The position numbers and the translations under genes are program-made. The notes beneath the pieces are model-generated. The model saw only the letters and a program-made list of their open reading frames with translations, had not been told where the DNA came from and searched no databases. From SCGC-AAA076-P13 sp964613455 (GTDB lineage Bacteria; Pseudomonadota; Gammaproteobacteria; Magnimaribacterales; D2472), in the NCBI GenBank assembly GCA_964613455.1, contig CAZTGS010000005.1, positions 1-56,411 on the forward strand: 56,411 nt of DNA, in the 5' to 3' direction. Of this stretch, positions 42,068 to 50,650 are shown one piece after another (the first letter of the stretch is position 1; the number at the start of each line of letters is the position of its first letter).

Positions 42068-42627
42068 TCCTAGTTTTAGATAATTACGATAGCTTTACCT
42101 ATAACTTAGTTCATTACATAGGCGAAAGCGGACAAGAAGTTCTAGTAGTTAGAAATGATGAAATAACAATTGAGCAAATCAATGATCTTAATCCAGAAAA
42201 AATAGTCATTTCTCCTGGACCTTGCACCCCCAAAGAAGCTGGCATATCTATTGAGCTAATTAAAAATGCAACTGTACCTTTGCTAGGAGTTTGCTTGGGC
42301 CATCAAGCAATTGGCGCAGCTTTCGGTGGAAATATTATTAAAGCACCAGAAATATTTCATGGAAAACTTTCTGAAGTTGAGCACAACAAGGAAAATATTT
42401 TTAAAGGTATTGATAGTCCCTATTCTGTAGTGAGATACCATAGTTTGATAATTGAAAAAGACTCTTTGCCAGATGAATTAAAAATTACAGGAGTTTTAAA
42501 AGACAATCCTGAAATAATTATGGCAATCGAGCATAAAGAAAAGCCTATTTACGGTGTTCAATTTCATCCTGAGTCTATTGAGACTGCTTTTGGTATGAAG
42601 CTTATAGAAAACTTTTTAGCCCTATGA
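42064..42627 (+). CDS. trpG: Anthranilate synthase glutamine amidotransferase component
   Basis: Supplies ammonia from glutamine to TrpE and may also serve PabB. The 187-residue class I amidotransferase has DNYDSFTYNLVHYI at the start, the nucleophile cysteine in LLGVCLGHQAIG, and the catalytic His-Glu in VQFHPESIET. It overlaps trpE and trpD by 4 bases each. It is separate from TrpD, unlike the fused enteric form. Confidence 0.97.
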   Translation: MILVLDNYDSFTYNLVHYIGESGQEVLVVRNDEITIEQINDLNPEKIVISPGPCTPKEAGISIELIKNATVPLLGVCLGHQAIGAAFGGNIIKAPEIFHGKLSEVEHNKENIFKGIDSPYSVVRYHSLIIEKDSLPDELKITGVLKDNPEIIMAIEHKEKPIYGVQFHPESIETAFGMKLIENFLAL

Positions 42628-43634
42628 TTAAAGATATTCTTAAAAAATTAAAAGATAAAAAAGATCTCCAGTCTGAAGAAATGCAACATGCCGTCGAAAG
42701 CATCATGACCGGAGGGGTTGAAGATAAAGATATTGAAATTTTTCTTGTTGCTCTCAATGAAAAGGGTGTTAAAGAACCAGAAATAACTGCTGCTGCCTCA
42801 GTAATGAGGGCTAAATCTTTAAAATTTGATATAGGCGATGGCACACATATAGATACATGCGGAACTGGTGGAACTGGCTTGCATACTTTTAATTGCTCTA
42901 CAGCATCTTCCTTTGTTGCCGCTGCAGGCGGAGCTTCAATAACAAAACATGGCAATAAGGCTATCTCAAGCAAATCTGGTAGTGCAGATTTTTTAACAGC
43001 TGCAGGCGCAGATATCACGCATGATAGAGAAAAGCTTTTACACGTATTTGATCAAGTTGGATTTGTATTTTTATTTGCACCTCTTCATCACGAGTCTATG
43101 AGATACGTAATGCCAGCAAGACAGCGCATTGGTCAGAAAACAATATTTAATTTATTGGGACCTCATACCAATCCTTGCGGAGCAAAGAGACAAGTTATTG
43201 GTGTCTACGATAAAAAATTACTTGGAACATTTTCAACGGTGGCAAAAAATTTAGACATGGAACATGTTCTTGTTGTTCATGGTGACGATGGCTTGGATGA
43301 GATAAGTGTTAGTGGCCCGACTCAAATATCTGAATTAAAAAATTATAAGATTGAGAACTACTCAATAACACCTCAAGATTTTGGTTTATCAACTTCTGGA
43401 CTTGATGAGATTGCAGCACAATCCCCAGAAGACAGTTTAAGACTTGTAAGGGAAGCATTTTCTGGAGAACAATCTGCAGTCCAAGACATGATTGCTCTAA
43501 ATGCTGGAGCAGGACTTTATATTGCAAGAAAAGTGGACTCAATAGCAGATGGCGTGGAATTAGCATTTACATTAATGAATAACGGTAAAGCGGCAGACAA
43601 ATTAGCCGCATATGTGAGGGTTTCAAATCTATAA
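42624..43634 (+). CDS. trpD: Anthranilate phosphoribosyltransferase
   Basis: Adds the phosphoribosyl group to anthranilate. The 336-residue protein shows DTCGTGGTGLHTFNCSTASSFVAA (glycine-rich PRPP site), KHGNKAISSKSGSADFL, MPARQRIGQKTIFNLLGPHTNP and VHGDDGLDEIS. Length and motifs are standard. It overlaps trpG by 4 bases and trpC by 1 base. Confidence 0.97.
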   Translation: MIKDILKKLKDKKDLQSEEMQHAVESIMTGGVEDKDIEIFLVALNEKGVKEPEITAAASVMRAKSLKFDIGDGTHIDTCGTGGTGLHTFNCSTASSFVAAAGGASITKHGNKAISSKSGSADFLTAAGADITHDREKLLHVFDQVGFVFLFAPLHHESMRYVMPARQRIGQKTIFNLLGPHTNPCGAKRQVIGVYDKKLLGTFSTVAKNLDMEHVLVVHGDDGLDEISVSGPTQISELKNYKIENYSITPQDFGLSTSGLDEIAAQSPEDSLRLVREAFSGEQSAVQDMIALNAGAGLYIARKVDSIADGVELAFTLMNNGKAADKLAAYVRVSNL

Positions 43635-44383
43635 TGACTATCCTTAACGAAATAGTTGAAAATACCAGAGAAAAGCTAATTCAAAAAAAAGAAGCATTAT
43701 CTCTCAATGATATTAAGACAAGACTTGGCGAATTAAGTCTTTCCAAAGGAGCCTTTAAAGCATCGTTGGCTAATAAAGACCAGGCTATCATTGCAGAAAT
43801 TAAAAAAGCCTCACCTAGTGCTGGAATTATTGCCGACGATTTTGACCCCATTAAAAAAGCTAAAGAATACGAAGCTTTTGGAGCCTCAGCATTATCTATT
43901 CTTACTGAAGAAGACTTCTTTCAAGGGCACAATCAATTTTTGATAGACGTAAAAGCTATAACTAAACTTCCTATTATTAGAAAAGATTTCATGATCGATG
44001 AATATCAAATATATGAAGCTAAACTTATTGGTGCAGATTGCATATTACTTATTGCTAGCGTTCTTTCGGATGAAGAAATAACCTGCTTTGTCAATGTGGC
44101 CGAAGAGCTAGAACTAGATTATTTAATAGAGGTTCATGATGAAGAAGAGCTTAAAAGAGTTGAGCACTTTAGCAATGCGATGATTGGTGTTAATAATAGA
44201 AATCTTAAAACCTTTGAAGTAGATTTAAATAATTCGATCAATCTTAAAAAGATATTTAATGGTGATAATATTTTTATTGCTGAATCTGGAATTAAAAATC
44301 AAGAAGATATAGATCTTCTTAAACAAGAAGACATCCATATATTCTTAATCGGCGAGAGTTTAATGAAAGGTGCTTTTAGTTGA
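43634..44383 (+). CDS. trpC: Indole-3-glycerol phosphate synthase
   Basis: Closes the indole ring. The 249-residue TIM barrel has IIAEIKKASPSAGII, SALSILTEEDFFQG, PIIRKDFMIDEYQIYEA (catalytic lysine), LDYLIEVHDEEEL, MIGVNNRNLKTFEVD and IAESGIK. It is not fused to TrpF, as in Pseudomonas. trpF, trpB and trpA are not in the window. Its stop TGA overlaps the TTG start of the helicase gene by 4 bases. Confidence 0.97.
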   Translation: MTILNEIVENTREKLIQKKEALSLNDIKTRLGELSLSKGAFKASLANKDQAIIAEIKKASPSAGIIADDFDPIKKAKEYEAFGASALSILTEEDFFQGHNQFLIDVKAITKLPIIRKDFMIDEYQIYEAKLIGADCILLIASVLSDEEITCFVNVAEELELDYLIEVHDEEELKRVEHFSNAMIGVNNRNLKTFEVDLNNSINLKKIFNGDNIFIAESGIKNQEDIDLLKQEDIHIFLIGESLMKGAFS

Positions 44384-45546
44384 AACTAAGAGACTGGCAA
44401 GAAAATGCTTTCCCTTTATGGTGGGAGAAAAAAAGAGGCATTATAAAAGTTGTAACGGGAGGAGGTAAGACGGTCTTTGCCATTCACTGCCTAACCAAAT
44501 ATTTAGAAGAAAATCAAAGCAATTCAATTTTAATTGTTGTCCCGTCTATAGCCTTGTTAGACCAATGGTATGAAGGTTTATCGCAAAGCTTTAGTTCTAA
44601 GGAAATAGCTTTAAACGGTGGTGGGGAGCAAATCGAAGATGTTGCAAAGATCTGCATAACAACAATAGACTCACTTAAAAATCTTATAGATAAAGTTGAT
44701 CCTGAAAATACACTTTTGATAGTTGATGAGTGCCACAAAATAGGAACTGAGAAAAGAGGAGAGATGCTAACAAACAATTGGCATGCAACCTTGGGATTAT
44801 CGGCAACTCCGGAAAGAGACTACGACGATAATTTTTATATCATCATTAAAAAAATTCTTGGAGATATTATTTTTGACTATGACTATATTGATGCCAGAGA
44901 AGATGAGGTAATAGTTAATTTCAAGCTTCTTTATGCCTATGCTGCAATGACAAAGGATGAGGAAGATAAATATAAAAAGTTTACGAAAAGTATTCAAAGA
45001 AGAGCTGCAACGATTGGCGGCAATAATATGAATGACTATCCATTAAAGATGTTAATTTTTAATAGAGCAAGAATGGTAAAAAACTCCAAGAACAGAATTC
45101 CTTTTGGAGTAGAGCTATTACAAAAGTATAAAAGAGAAAGCTGGATTGTTTTTACAGAAAATAAAAAGCAAGCAAAAGAATTCAATACAATCATTAATAC
45201 CAAAGGATATAAATCAGCTATTTACAATACAGATTTAGACAACGCTGCAAGAGAGGAAAATCTTAATAATTTTAAGAACGGTAATCTAAATGTCCTGGTC
45301 AGTTGTACTGCATTGGATGAGGGTTTTGATATGCCAGAAGCAGATGGGGCCATGATTTTAAGTGCCTCATCATCAAAAAGACAAAGAATACAAAGAATGG
45401 GTAGGGTGCTTAGAATAACTGCAAATAAAGAAAATGCTCTAATCGTTACGGTTTATAGCTCTAATACTGAGTATGTGAAATTAAAGGAAGAGTCTAATAG
45501 ATACCAATTGGAGAATGTCCCAATTAAATGGCAGCAAATGAAATGA
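44380..45546 (+). CDS. SF2 DEAD/DEAH-type helicase, XPB/SSL2-like
   Basis: A 388-residue compact superfamily 2 helicase. Motif I VVTGGGKTVFA (Walker A at 26-31), Ia VVPSIALLDQWYEGL, motif II VDECHK (DECH at 116-119), motif III LSATPER (141-144), motif V VSCTALDEGFDMPEA, and motif VI QRIQRMGRVLR. It starts at the helicase core (MKLRDWQENAF is a Q-motif-like start) with no accessory nuclease or DNA-binding domain. The start is TTG, coupled to trpC by TTGA; no in-frame ATG precedes motif I. Bacterial XPB-like enzymes act in DNA repair or fork processing, and some belong to defence islands; no defence partner is present here. Placement in the trp transcript is unusual. Confidence 0.87.
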   Translation: MKLRDWQENAFPLWWEKKRGIIKVVTGGGKTVFAIHCLTKYLEENQSNSILIVVPSIALLDQWYEGLSQSFSSKEIALNGGGEQIEDVAKICITTIDSLKNLIDKVDPENTLLIVDECHKIGTEKRGEMLTNNWHATLGLSATPERDYDDNFYIIIKKILGDIIFDYDYIDAREDEVIVNFKLLYAYAAMTKDEEDKYKKFTKSIQRRAATIGGNNMNDYPLKMLIFNRARMVKNSKNRIPFGVELLQKYKRESWIVFTENKKQAKEFNTIINTKGYKSAIYNTDLDNAAREENLNNFKNGNLNVLVSCTALDEGFDMPEADGAMILSASSSKRQRIQRMGRVLRITANKENALIVTVYSSNTEYVKLKEESNRYQLENVPIKWQQMK

Positions 45547-45548
45547 GT

Positions 45549-46184
45549 TTATATATGAGCGCTAGAAGAAGTCATTATTTTAGCTGTATACCTCATGATC
45601 GTCTTAGCTGGAATTTTTAATTCTTCTCCACCATTATCAACAGCTTGTTGAGCATGAAGATCTTCATCCTCTCTCATTGTTTTAAGTATTTCGATTGTTT
45701 CTTTGTCTTTTGGAGAAATCTTATCAAGATGTTTATCAATATGAGCAACAACTTGTTTTTCAGTTTCCTCTACAAAACCAAGACTAACTTTTTCACCGAA
45801 GTTTCCAAAAATAGCACCAATAGCAAAAGAACCTGCGTACCAAACTGGATTTAAAATAGAACCTTTTCCATCAAGTTCATCTAAACGCTTTTTACACCAA
45901 ACCAGATGATCGGTTTCTTCTTCACCTGCTTCAATAAGATGTTTTTTTATTTCAGGATCTTTGCAAACTAAAGCCTGACCACGATATAAAGCTTGAGCTG
46001 CTACTTCACCAGCAAGATTCACTCTCATCATTTGAATAGATAAATTTTTCTCTTTTTGCGTTAACTCTTCTGTATTTTTTTCTGAAGACACAGGAGGATA
46101 TGCTCTGCCTGTTCCAGATTTTTTATTTGAGATCGTTTTAAGAGCTATATCAAACTCATTAACTATGTTATTCAAAAAACTCAT
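45549..46184 (-). CDS. coq7: Demethoxyubiquinone hydroxylase Coq7
   Basis: A di-iron monooxygenase for the last hydroxylation in ubiquinone synthesis, replacing UbiF of enterics. The 211-residue ferritin-like bundle has MRVNLAGEVAAQALYRGQ (ligand Glu60), EETDHLVWCKKRLDEL (Glu90 and His93), FVEETEKQVVAHIDKHL and EDEDLHAQQA, the four-helix metal-ligand pattern. The end lies 2 bases from the opposing helicase gene. It overlaps purD by 4 bases, so it probably belongs to the fis-purH-purD transcript. Confidence 0.95.
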   Translation of the reverse strand: MSFLNNIVNEFDIALKTISNKKSGTGRAYPPVSSEKNTEELTQKEKNLSIQMMRVNLAGEVAAQALYRGQALVCKDPEIKKHLIEAGEEETDHLVWCKKRLDELDGKGSILNPVWYAGSFAIGAIFGNFGEKVSLGFVEETEKQVVAHIDKHLDKISPKDKETIEILKTMREDEDLHAQQAVDNGGEELKIPAKTIMRYTAKIMTSSSAHI

Positions 46185-47449
46185 TTAATTCCTTTAAAAC
46201 CTATATCTGTTCTATGAAAAGCACCATCAAAGGTGACTGAATTTACCAGATTATAAGCGTTAGTTTGGGCAGTTTTCAAGTCATCACCAAGGGCTGTAGC
46301 ACAAAAAACTCTTCCCCCGGAAGTCATAATTTTTCCATCAACTAATTTAGTACCAGCATGAAATAATTTGGCATCATGAGAATCTTCTATAGAAACAGTG
46401 ACCTCTTTGTTTGTCGCATAACTTTCTGGATATCCCTCTGAGGCAATAACTACGCCGCAAGAATGCTGTCCAGTCCAATTTATTTGATACGAATCAAGTT
46501 CATCATTGATAGCTGCAAGACACAAATCAACTAAGCTAGATTTTAGTCTTAACAATATAGGTTGAGTTTCTGGATCGCCAAAACGACAATTGAACTCTAA
46601 AACTTTTAGCTCACCGTTTTTAATCATCAGCCCAGCATAGAGAAAACCAAGATAGGGCGAGCCTTCAGAAATAAGACCTGCCATTGTTGGTTTCATAACC
46701 TGATCAATAATTTTTTGATGAATATGCTCATCAACAATTGGAGCAGGGGAGTAGGCTCCCATCCCACCAGTATTTAAACCAACATCGCCTTCGCCAACCG
46801 CCTTATGATCTTGACTGGTTGCCAGTGGAACAATCTTATCTTTACTAACTACAGCTATAAAGGAAGCTTCTTCGCCTTCAAGGAAATCTTCAATAACAAC
46901 TCTACTTCCTGCCTCACCAAAAGCCTGATCTTTAAAAATACTATCTAAGGCTAGAAGAGCTTCATCTTTATTTGCACAAATGATGACTCCTTTACCTGCA
47001 GCCAAGCCGTCGGCTTTTACTACTGTTGGGTATTCAATGCTATCAAGATAATGTTTAGAGGAATCGTAATCATCGAATGAGGCATAACCTGCTGTTGGTA
47101 TTTCATATTTAATAAAAAAGTCTTTTGAAAAGGTTTTTGAACCTTCAAGTTGAGCTGCGGCTTGAGATGGACCAAAGGTATTTATTCCTTTGCCCTGCAA
47201 GTAATCAGTCATCCCATCAACAAGAGGTTGTTCAGGACCAATAATAACCAAACCTATACCTTCTTCTTTACAAAAACTTTCAACTTTAGAAAAGTCATTG
47301 GTATCTAAAGATAGATTTGTAATTTTAGATTCTAGAGCTGTTCCCGCATTACCAGGAGCTACAAATACATTAGTAACTGATTCGTCTTGAGCTGACTTCC
47401 ATGCAAGAGCATGCTCTCTGCCGCCTGAGCCAATTACCAGTACTTGCAT
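46181..47449 (-). CDS. purD: Phosphoribosylamine-glycine ligase
   Basis: Second step of purine synthesis. The 422-residue ATP-grasp enzyme opens with MQVLVIGSGGREHALAWK, and has GPEQPLVDG, YPTVVKADGLAAGKGVIIC, GEEASFIAVVS, VGLNTGGMGAYSPAP and LEFNCRFGDPETQ. It shares one base with purH. The purH-purD pairing is the usual one in gammaproteobacteria. Confidence 0.97.
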   Translation of the reverse strand: MQVLVIGSGGREHALAWKSAQDESVTNVFVAPGNAGTALESKITNLSLDTNDFSKVESFCKEEGIGLVIIGPEQPLVDGMTDYLQGKGINTFGPSQAAAQLEGSKTFSKDFFIKYEIPTAGYASFDDYDSSKHYLDSIEYPTVVKADGLAAGKGVIICANKDEALLALDSIFKDQAFGEAGSRVVIEDFLEGEEASFIAVVSKDKIVPLATSQDHKAVGEGDVGLNTGGMGAYSPAPIVDEHIHQKIIDQVMKPTMAGLISEGSPYLGFLYAGLMIKNGELKVLEFNCRFGDPETQPILLRLKSSLVDLCLAAINDELDSYQINWTGQHSCGVVIASEGYPESYATNKEVTVSIEDSHDAKLFHAGTKLVDGKIMTSGGRVFCATALGDDLKTAQTNAYNLVNSVTFDGAFHRTDIGFKGIK

Positions 47450-48990
47450 TAGTGTCTAAAGTGCCTCGTACTAGTAAAGACCATTGCAATATTATTCTCA
47501 TCTGCAGCAGCAATAACTTCATCATCTCTGATGGATCCACCTGGTTGAATAATTGCAGCTATCCCGCTGGAAGCTGCCTTATCGATACCGTCTCTGAAAG
47601 GAAAAAATGCATCCGATGCCATAACAGCACCTGTAACTTCAAGACCCTCTTCCTTAGCTTTAAGGTTAGCAATATCTGCACTTATAACGCGACTCATTTG
47701 ACCAGCACCTATTCCAATTGTTTGCCTATTACTAACGTAAACAATTGCATTACTCTTAACAAATTTAGCAACCCTCCAAGCAAACATCAGGTCGTTAAGC
47801 TCTTCTGGACTGGGCTGTCTTTTAGTTACGCATTTCAGATCTTCGCGAGGAACAGAATAAGTATCATCACTTTGAATTAAAATTCCTCCAGAAACTTTTT
47901 TAATCATTCCTGGATAAGGATTATCTTGTTCTAGATCAACCTTTAAAACCCGGACGTTTTTCTTTTTAGCAAATTCAGCTAAGGCTCCTTCTTCATAATC
48001 TGTAGCTATAATCACTTCAACAAATTGACGGCTATTAATATCTTCAGCCGTTTTAGTATCTAGAGTTCTGTTAAGAGCAATAATTCCACCAAATGCAGAA
48101 GTTGGATCTGTTTTAAATGCTAGATCATATGCATCATGGATCGAATCTGCTTCAGCAACTCCGCAAGGATTAGCATGTTTGACTATTACACATGCTGGAT
48201 CATCAAATGCTCTCACGCATTCCCATGCAGCATCAGCATCTACGATATTGTTATAAGAAAGTTCTTTTCCCTGAAGAATGTCAGCATTAGCAATATTCTT
48301 ATGCTTTAGATTTGAAAAAGTTAAAAGATTAGCAGATTGATGAGGGTTCTCTCCGTATCGAAGCGAAGCACTTTTTTCAATAGCATAATTAGGAATTTCA
48401 TTACTAGATTCGCCCTTCAAGTAATTTGAGATAGATAAATTATAGTCAGCCATGAGTTGGAAAACTTTTTGAGATAATTCTTTTCTAAAGTCATAAGAAA
48501 TACCATCTTCATTTTTCCATTCTTCAATAAGTCTTGAGTAATCACTTGGATTTGATACTACTGCAACATCTTTAAAGTTTTTTGCAGCAGACCTAATCAT
48601 TGTTGGCCCACCAATATCAATTTTTTCTATTGCTTCATCAAATGAACAACCCTCTGCAATTGTTTCTTTAAACGGATAAAGATTTACTACTACTAAATCA
48701 ATAGTTTCGTATCCTCTTTCTTTAAGAACATCTAAGTCCTTATCTCTTCTTGCAAGAATACCTGCATGAATTTTAGGATGAAGAGTCTTTACTCTTCCAT
48801 TCATCATTTCTTCAAAACCAGTAAAATCAGAAACTTCAATCACTTCAGATGTTATTTCTTTAATAGCCTTAAAGGTCCCACCTGTAGAGAGAATTTTTAC
48901 ATCTTGAGAAACAAGAAAATTCACTAGCTCGTCCAACCCTGATTTATCTGAAAGACTTACAAGGGCAGTTTTTGGTTTTATTGAGTTCAT
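47449..48990 (-). CDS. purH: Bifunctional AICAR transformylase/IMP cyclohydrolase
   Basis: Catalyses the last two steps of IMP synthesis. The 513-residue protein has the N-terminal cyclohydrolase part (ALVSLSDKSGLDELV, ILSTGGTFKAI, FEEMMNGRVKTLHPKIHAGIL) and the C-terminal transformylase part (SLRYGENPHQSA, VIVKHANPCGVAEA, TSAFGGIIALN, MASDAFFPFRDGID, IQPGGSIRDDEVI). The Lys-His catalytic pair lies in VKHANPCG. It follows fis with a 1-base overlap, matching Pseudomonas. Confidence 0.97.
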   Translation of the reverse strand: MNSIKPKTALVSLSDKSGLDELVNFLVSQDVKILSTGGTFKAIKEITSEVIEVSDFTGFEEMMNGRVKTLHPKIHAGILARRDKDLDVLKERGYETIDLVVVNLYPFKETIAEGCSFDEAIEKIDIGGPTMIRSAAKNFKDVAVVSNPSDYSRLIEEWKNEDGISYDFRKELSQKVFQLMADYNLSISNYLKGESSNEIPNYAIEKSASLRYGENPHQSANLLTFSNLKHKNIANADILQGKELSYNNIVDADAAWECVRAFDDPACVIVKHANPCGVAEADSIHDAYDLAFKTDPTSAFGGIIALNRTLDTKTAEDINSRQFVEVIIATDYEEGALAEFAKKKNVRVLKVDLEQDNPYPGMIKKVSGGILIQSDDTYSVPREDLKCVTKRQPSPEELNDLMFAWRVAKFVKSNAIVYVSNRQTIGIGAGQMSRVISADIANLKAKEEGLEVTGAVMASDAFFPFRDGIDKAASSGIAAIIQPGGSIRDDEVIAAADENNIAMVFTSTRHFRH

Positions 48991-49256
48991 TATTTTATGT
49001 TGTATTTTTTGAGTTTAGTTCTAAGAGTAGTTCTATTAATCCCAAGTACTCGTGAGGCTTTGGATTGATTGTTGTTTGAAAATTTCATAACAGAAGCTAG
49101 TAAAGGAGGTTCAACTTCATTCAAGACTAATTGATAGACATCAATTGGGATATTTTTTTGATCTAGTTGAGCGAAATATCTGTTCATGGCTTTTCTAACC
49201 TCGTCTTTAAGAGGTTTTTTTGAATAGCTATCAAATGATTTCTTTTTGTTTCCCAA
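48990..49256 (-). CDS. fis: DNA-binding protein Fis
   Basis: A small nucleoid protein that bends DNA and activates stable-RNA promoters. About 88 residues: KPLKDEVRKAMNRYFAQLD, VYQLVLNEVEPPLLASVMKFSNNNQSKASRVLGINRTTLRTKLKKYNIK (helix-turn-helix at the C-terminus). The start is uncertain: TTG at 49256 gives full length; no ATG lies further up before a stop. In Pseudomonas dusB-fis-purH-purD is the order; dusB is missing here, so fis leads the unit. Confidence 0.95.
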   Translation of the reverse strand: MGNKKKSFDSYSKKPLKDEVRKAMNRYFAQLDQKNIPIDVYQLVLNEVEPPLLASVMKFSNNNQSKASRVLGINRTTLRTKLKKYNIK

Positions 49257-49284
49257 AATGCATCAATAATTAGAAAGAGATATC

Positions 49285-49312
49285 AGTTTACATCTGTTTA
49301 AAAATTGCTCAA
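49285..49312 (-). promoter_or_regulatory. Candidate promoter for fis-purH-purD-coq7
   Basis: On the minus strand TTGAGC (49307-49312) and TAAACT (49285-49290) are 16 bases apart, in the 63-base gap between the histidine phosphatase and fis. Both elements match four of six consensus bases. No PurR-like operator is apparent. Confidence 0.3.
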
Positions 49313-49319
49313 TAGCTTT

Positions 49320-49883
49320 TTAGAGATTTATAGTGGTTTTTTTCTCTCCACCAATAAAAAATTCTTTCACCTTGCCGTCACTAATTATTAATTTAGTAAT
49401 AGATGTATAGTCTGGATAAAAATATAAAAGGTTTTGGCTGGCGATAAGTTCGGCCACCAAACTATTAATAACCATAAAGTGAGTAAAAATAATTGTATTT
49501 TGGGATGCAGCTAAAGTTTTTTTATGAATAGCTGATCTCCAATCAACAACTCCTGTCGGAAGATCTTCAATATTCATTTTCATGATATCGGTTAGCCACT
49601 CTCTTTTTTTAGATGGCTCAATATTATCTGAAGGTATTTCTGAAAAAATATCGTCTATGATGAGTTCTTTCTTAAACTCTTTAACTAATGGCTCAGCAGT
49701 CATTTGAGCTCTGGCTTTTGGACTTGAAATAAATTTAAAGGTTTCTAATGAGCTCAACTCATCATTTTCAATTAATAACTTAGCCTGATTTATACCTTCT
49801 GAACTTAAGCCAGGATCGGGATTAGTACCCCAGGCTTCAGAAGCCTCACCGTGTCTTATTAATATTAAGCTTATCTCTGACAT
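49320..49883 (-). CDS. Histidine phosphatase family protein (SixA-like)
   Basis: A 187-residue member of the phosphoglycerate-mutase-like superfamily: phospho-acceptor motif LILIRHGEASEAW, a conserved SSPKARAQMTAEPL segment with the second arginine, and the second histidine in IIFTHFMVINSLV. It is related to SixA but longer (SixA is about 160 residues) and lacks the mutase-specific loops, so it is a phosphatase of unknown substrate. It is divergent from rsmE with 30 bases between and separated from fis by 63 bases. Confidence 0.8.
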   Translation of the reverse strand: MSEISLILIRHGEASEAWGTNPDPGLSSEGINQAKLLIENDELSSLETFKFISSPKARAQMTAEPLVKEFKKELIIDDIFSEIPSDNIEPSKKREWLTDIMKMNIEDLPTGVVDWRSAIHKKTLAASQNTIIFTHFMVINSLVAELIASQNLLYFYPDYTSITKLIISDGKVKEFFIGGEKKTTINL

Positions 49884-49913
49884 TTATATTCCAGCTATAG
49901 CTATAATGAGAGC

Positions 49914-50648
49914 GTGAGAGTTCATAGAGTATATTGTAAATCAGTATCAGGTACAGATAGTGGATTTGATTTAGATCAGACCCAATCTATTCATTTATCC
50001 AAGGTATTGAGACTAAAGTTGCATGAAGAGGTTGAAGCCTTTGATGGCATGGGCTCGTCTGCGATATGTAAGATTACTGATATTGAAAAAAGATCAGTAT
50101 CTCTTCAAAGAGTCTCAGAAATACAAACCTCAGATCCTATAAAAGAAGAAATTATTTGTATCATTCCTTTGATAAAGAAAGATAACTTCCATTTTATGAT
50201 TCAAAAGTTAACAGAAATAGGCGTTTCAGATTTTATCTTTTACAAACCAGATCTTATCGATCAGAGTATTGCAAAGAAAGATATTACAAAAATTGCTGCT
50301 AAGTCTGAAGAGGTAATAATTAGTGCCTGCAAACAATGTGGCTCCAATTTTATGCCCACCTCAGCAATTCATGAAAATATAACAAAAGCTTTCAATTCTA
50401 TAGAAGAGGGTATCGATATCTATGTTTTTGATGTTGAGGCGAGTGAAGGATTTAATTTGAATAAATTGAAGTCAGGTAAAAATATTTGCTTGGTAACAGG
50501 TCCGGAATCAGGATTTTCTGAATCAGAATTAGATTTTTTTAAAAATAGAGATATAAAACTTAGATTAATAGGTAATAATATTCTCAGAGCTGAAACCGCG
50601 CCTATTGTAATATCGTCTTTAGTGCAGAATCATTTTGGTAAAATTTAA
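49914..50648 (+). CDS. rsmE: 16S rRNA m3U1498 methyltransferase RsmE
   Basis: Methylates U1498 of 16S rRNA. The 244-residue SPOUT-class protein has an N-terminal PUA-like domain (SIHLSKVLRLKLHEEVEAFDG) and the C-terminal knot with FMIQKLTEIGVSDF, ISACKQCGSNFMP, LVTGPESGFSESELDFF and GNNILRAETAPIV. The start is GTG at 49914 (an ATG at 49906 is out of frame). It opens the rightward unit rsmE-gshB-tonB-like-ruvX, conserved in gammaproteobacteria. Confidence 0.95.
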   Translation: MRVHRVYCKSVSGTDSGFDLDQTQSIHLSKVLRLKLHEEVEAFDGMGSSAICKITDIEKRSVSLQRVSEIQTSDPIKEEIICIIPLIKKDNFHFMIQKLTEIGVSDFIFYKPDLIDQSIAKKDITKIAAKSEEVIISACKQCGSNFMPTSAIHENITKAFNSIEEGIDIYVFDVEASEGFNLNKLKSGKNICLVTGPESGFSESELDFFKNRDIKLRLIGNNILRAETAPIVISSLVQNHFGKI

Positions 50649-50650
50649 TA

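Noticed and set aside
44380..45546. Helicase as part of an antiviral defence island
   Set aside because: Neighbours are trpC and coq7; there is no nuclease, methylase, reverse transcriptase, integrase or repeat nearby, and base composition looks like the surroundings.
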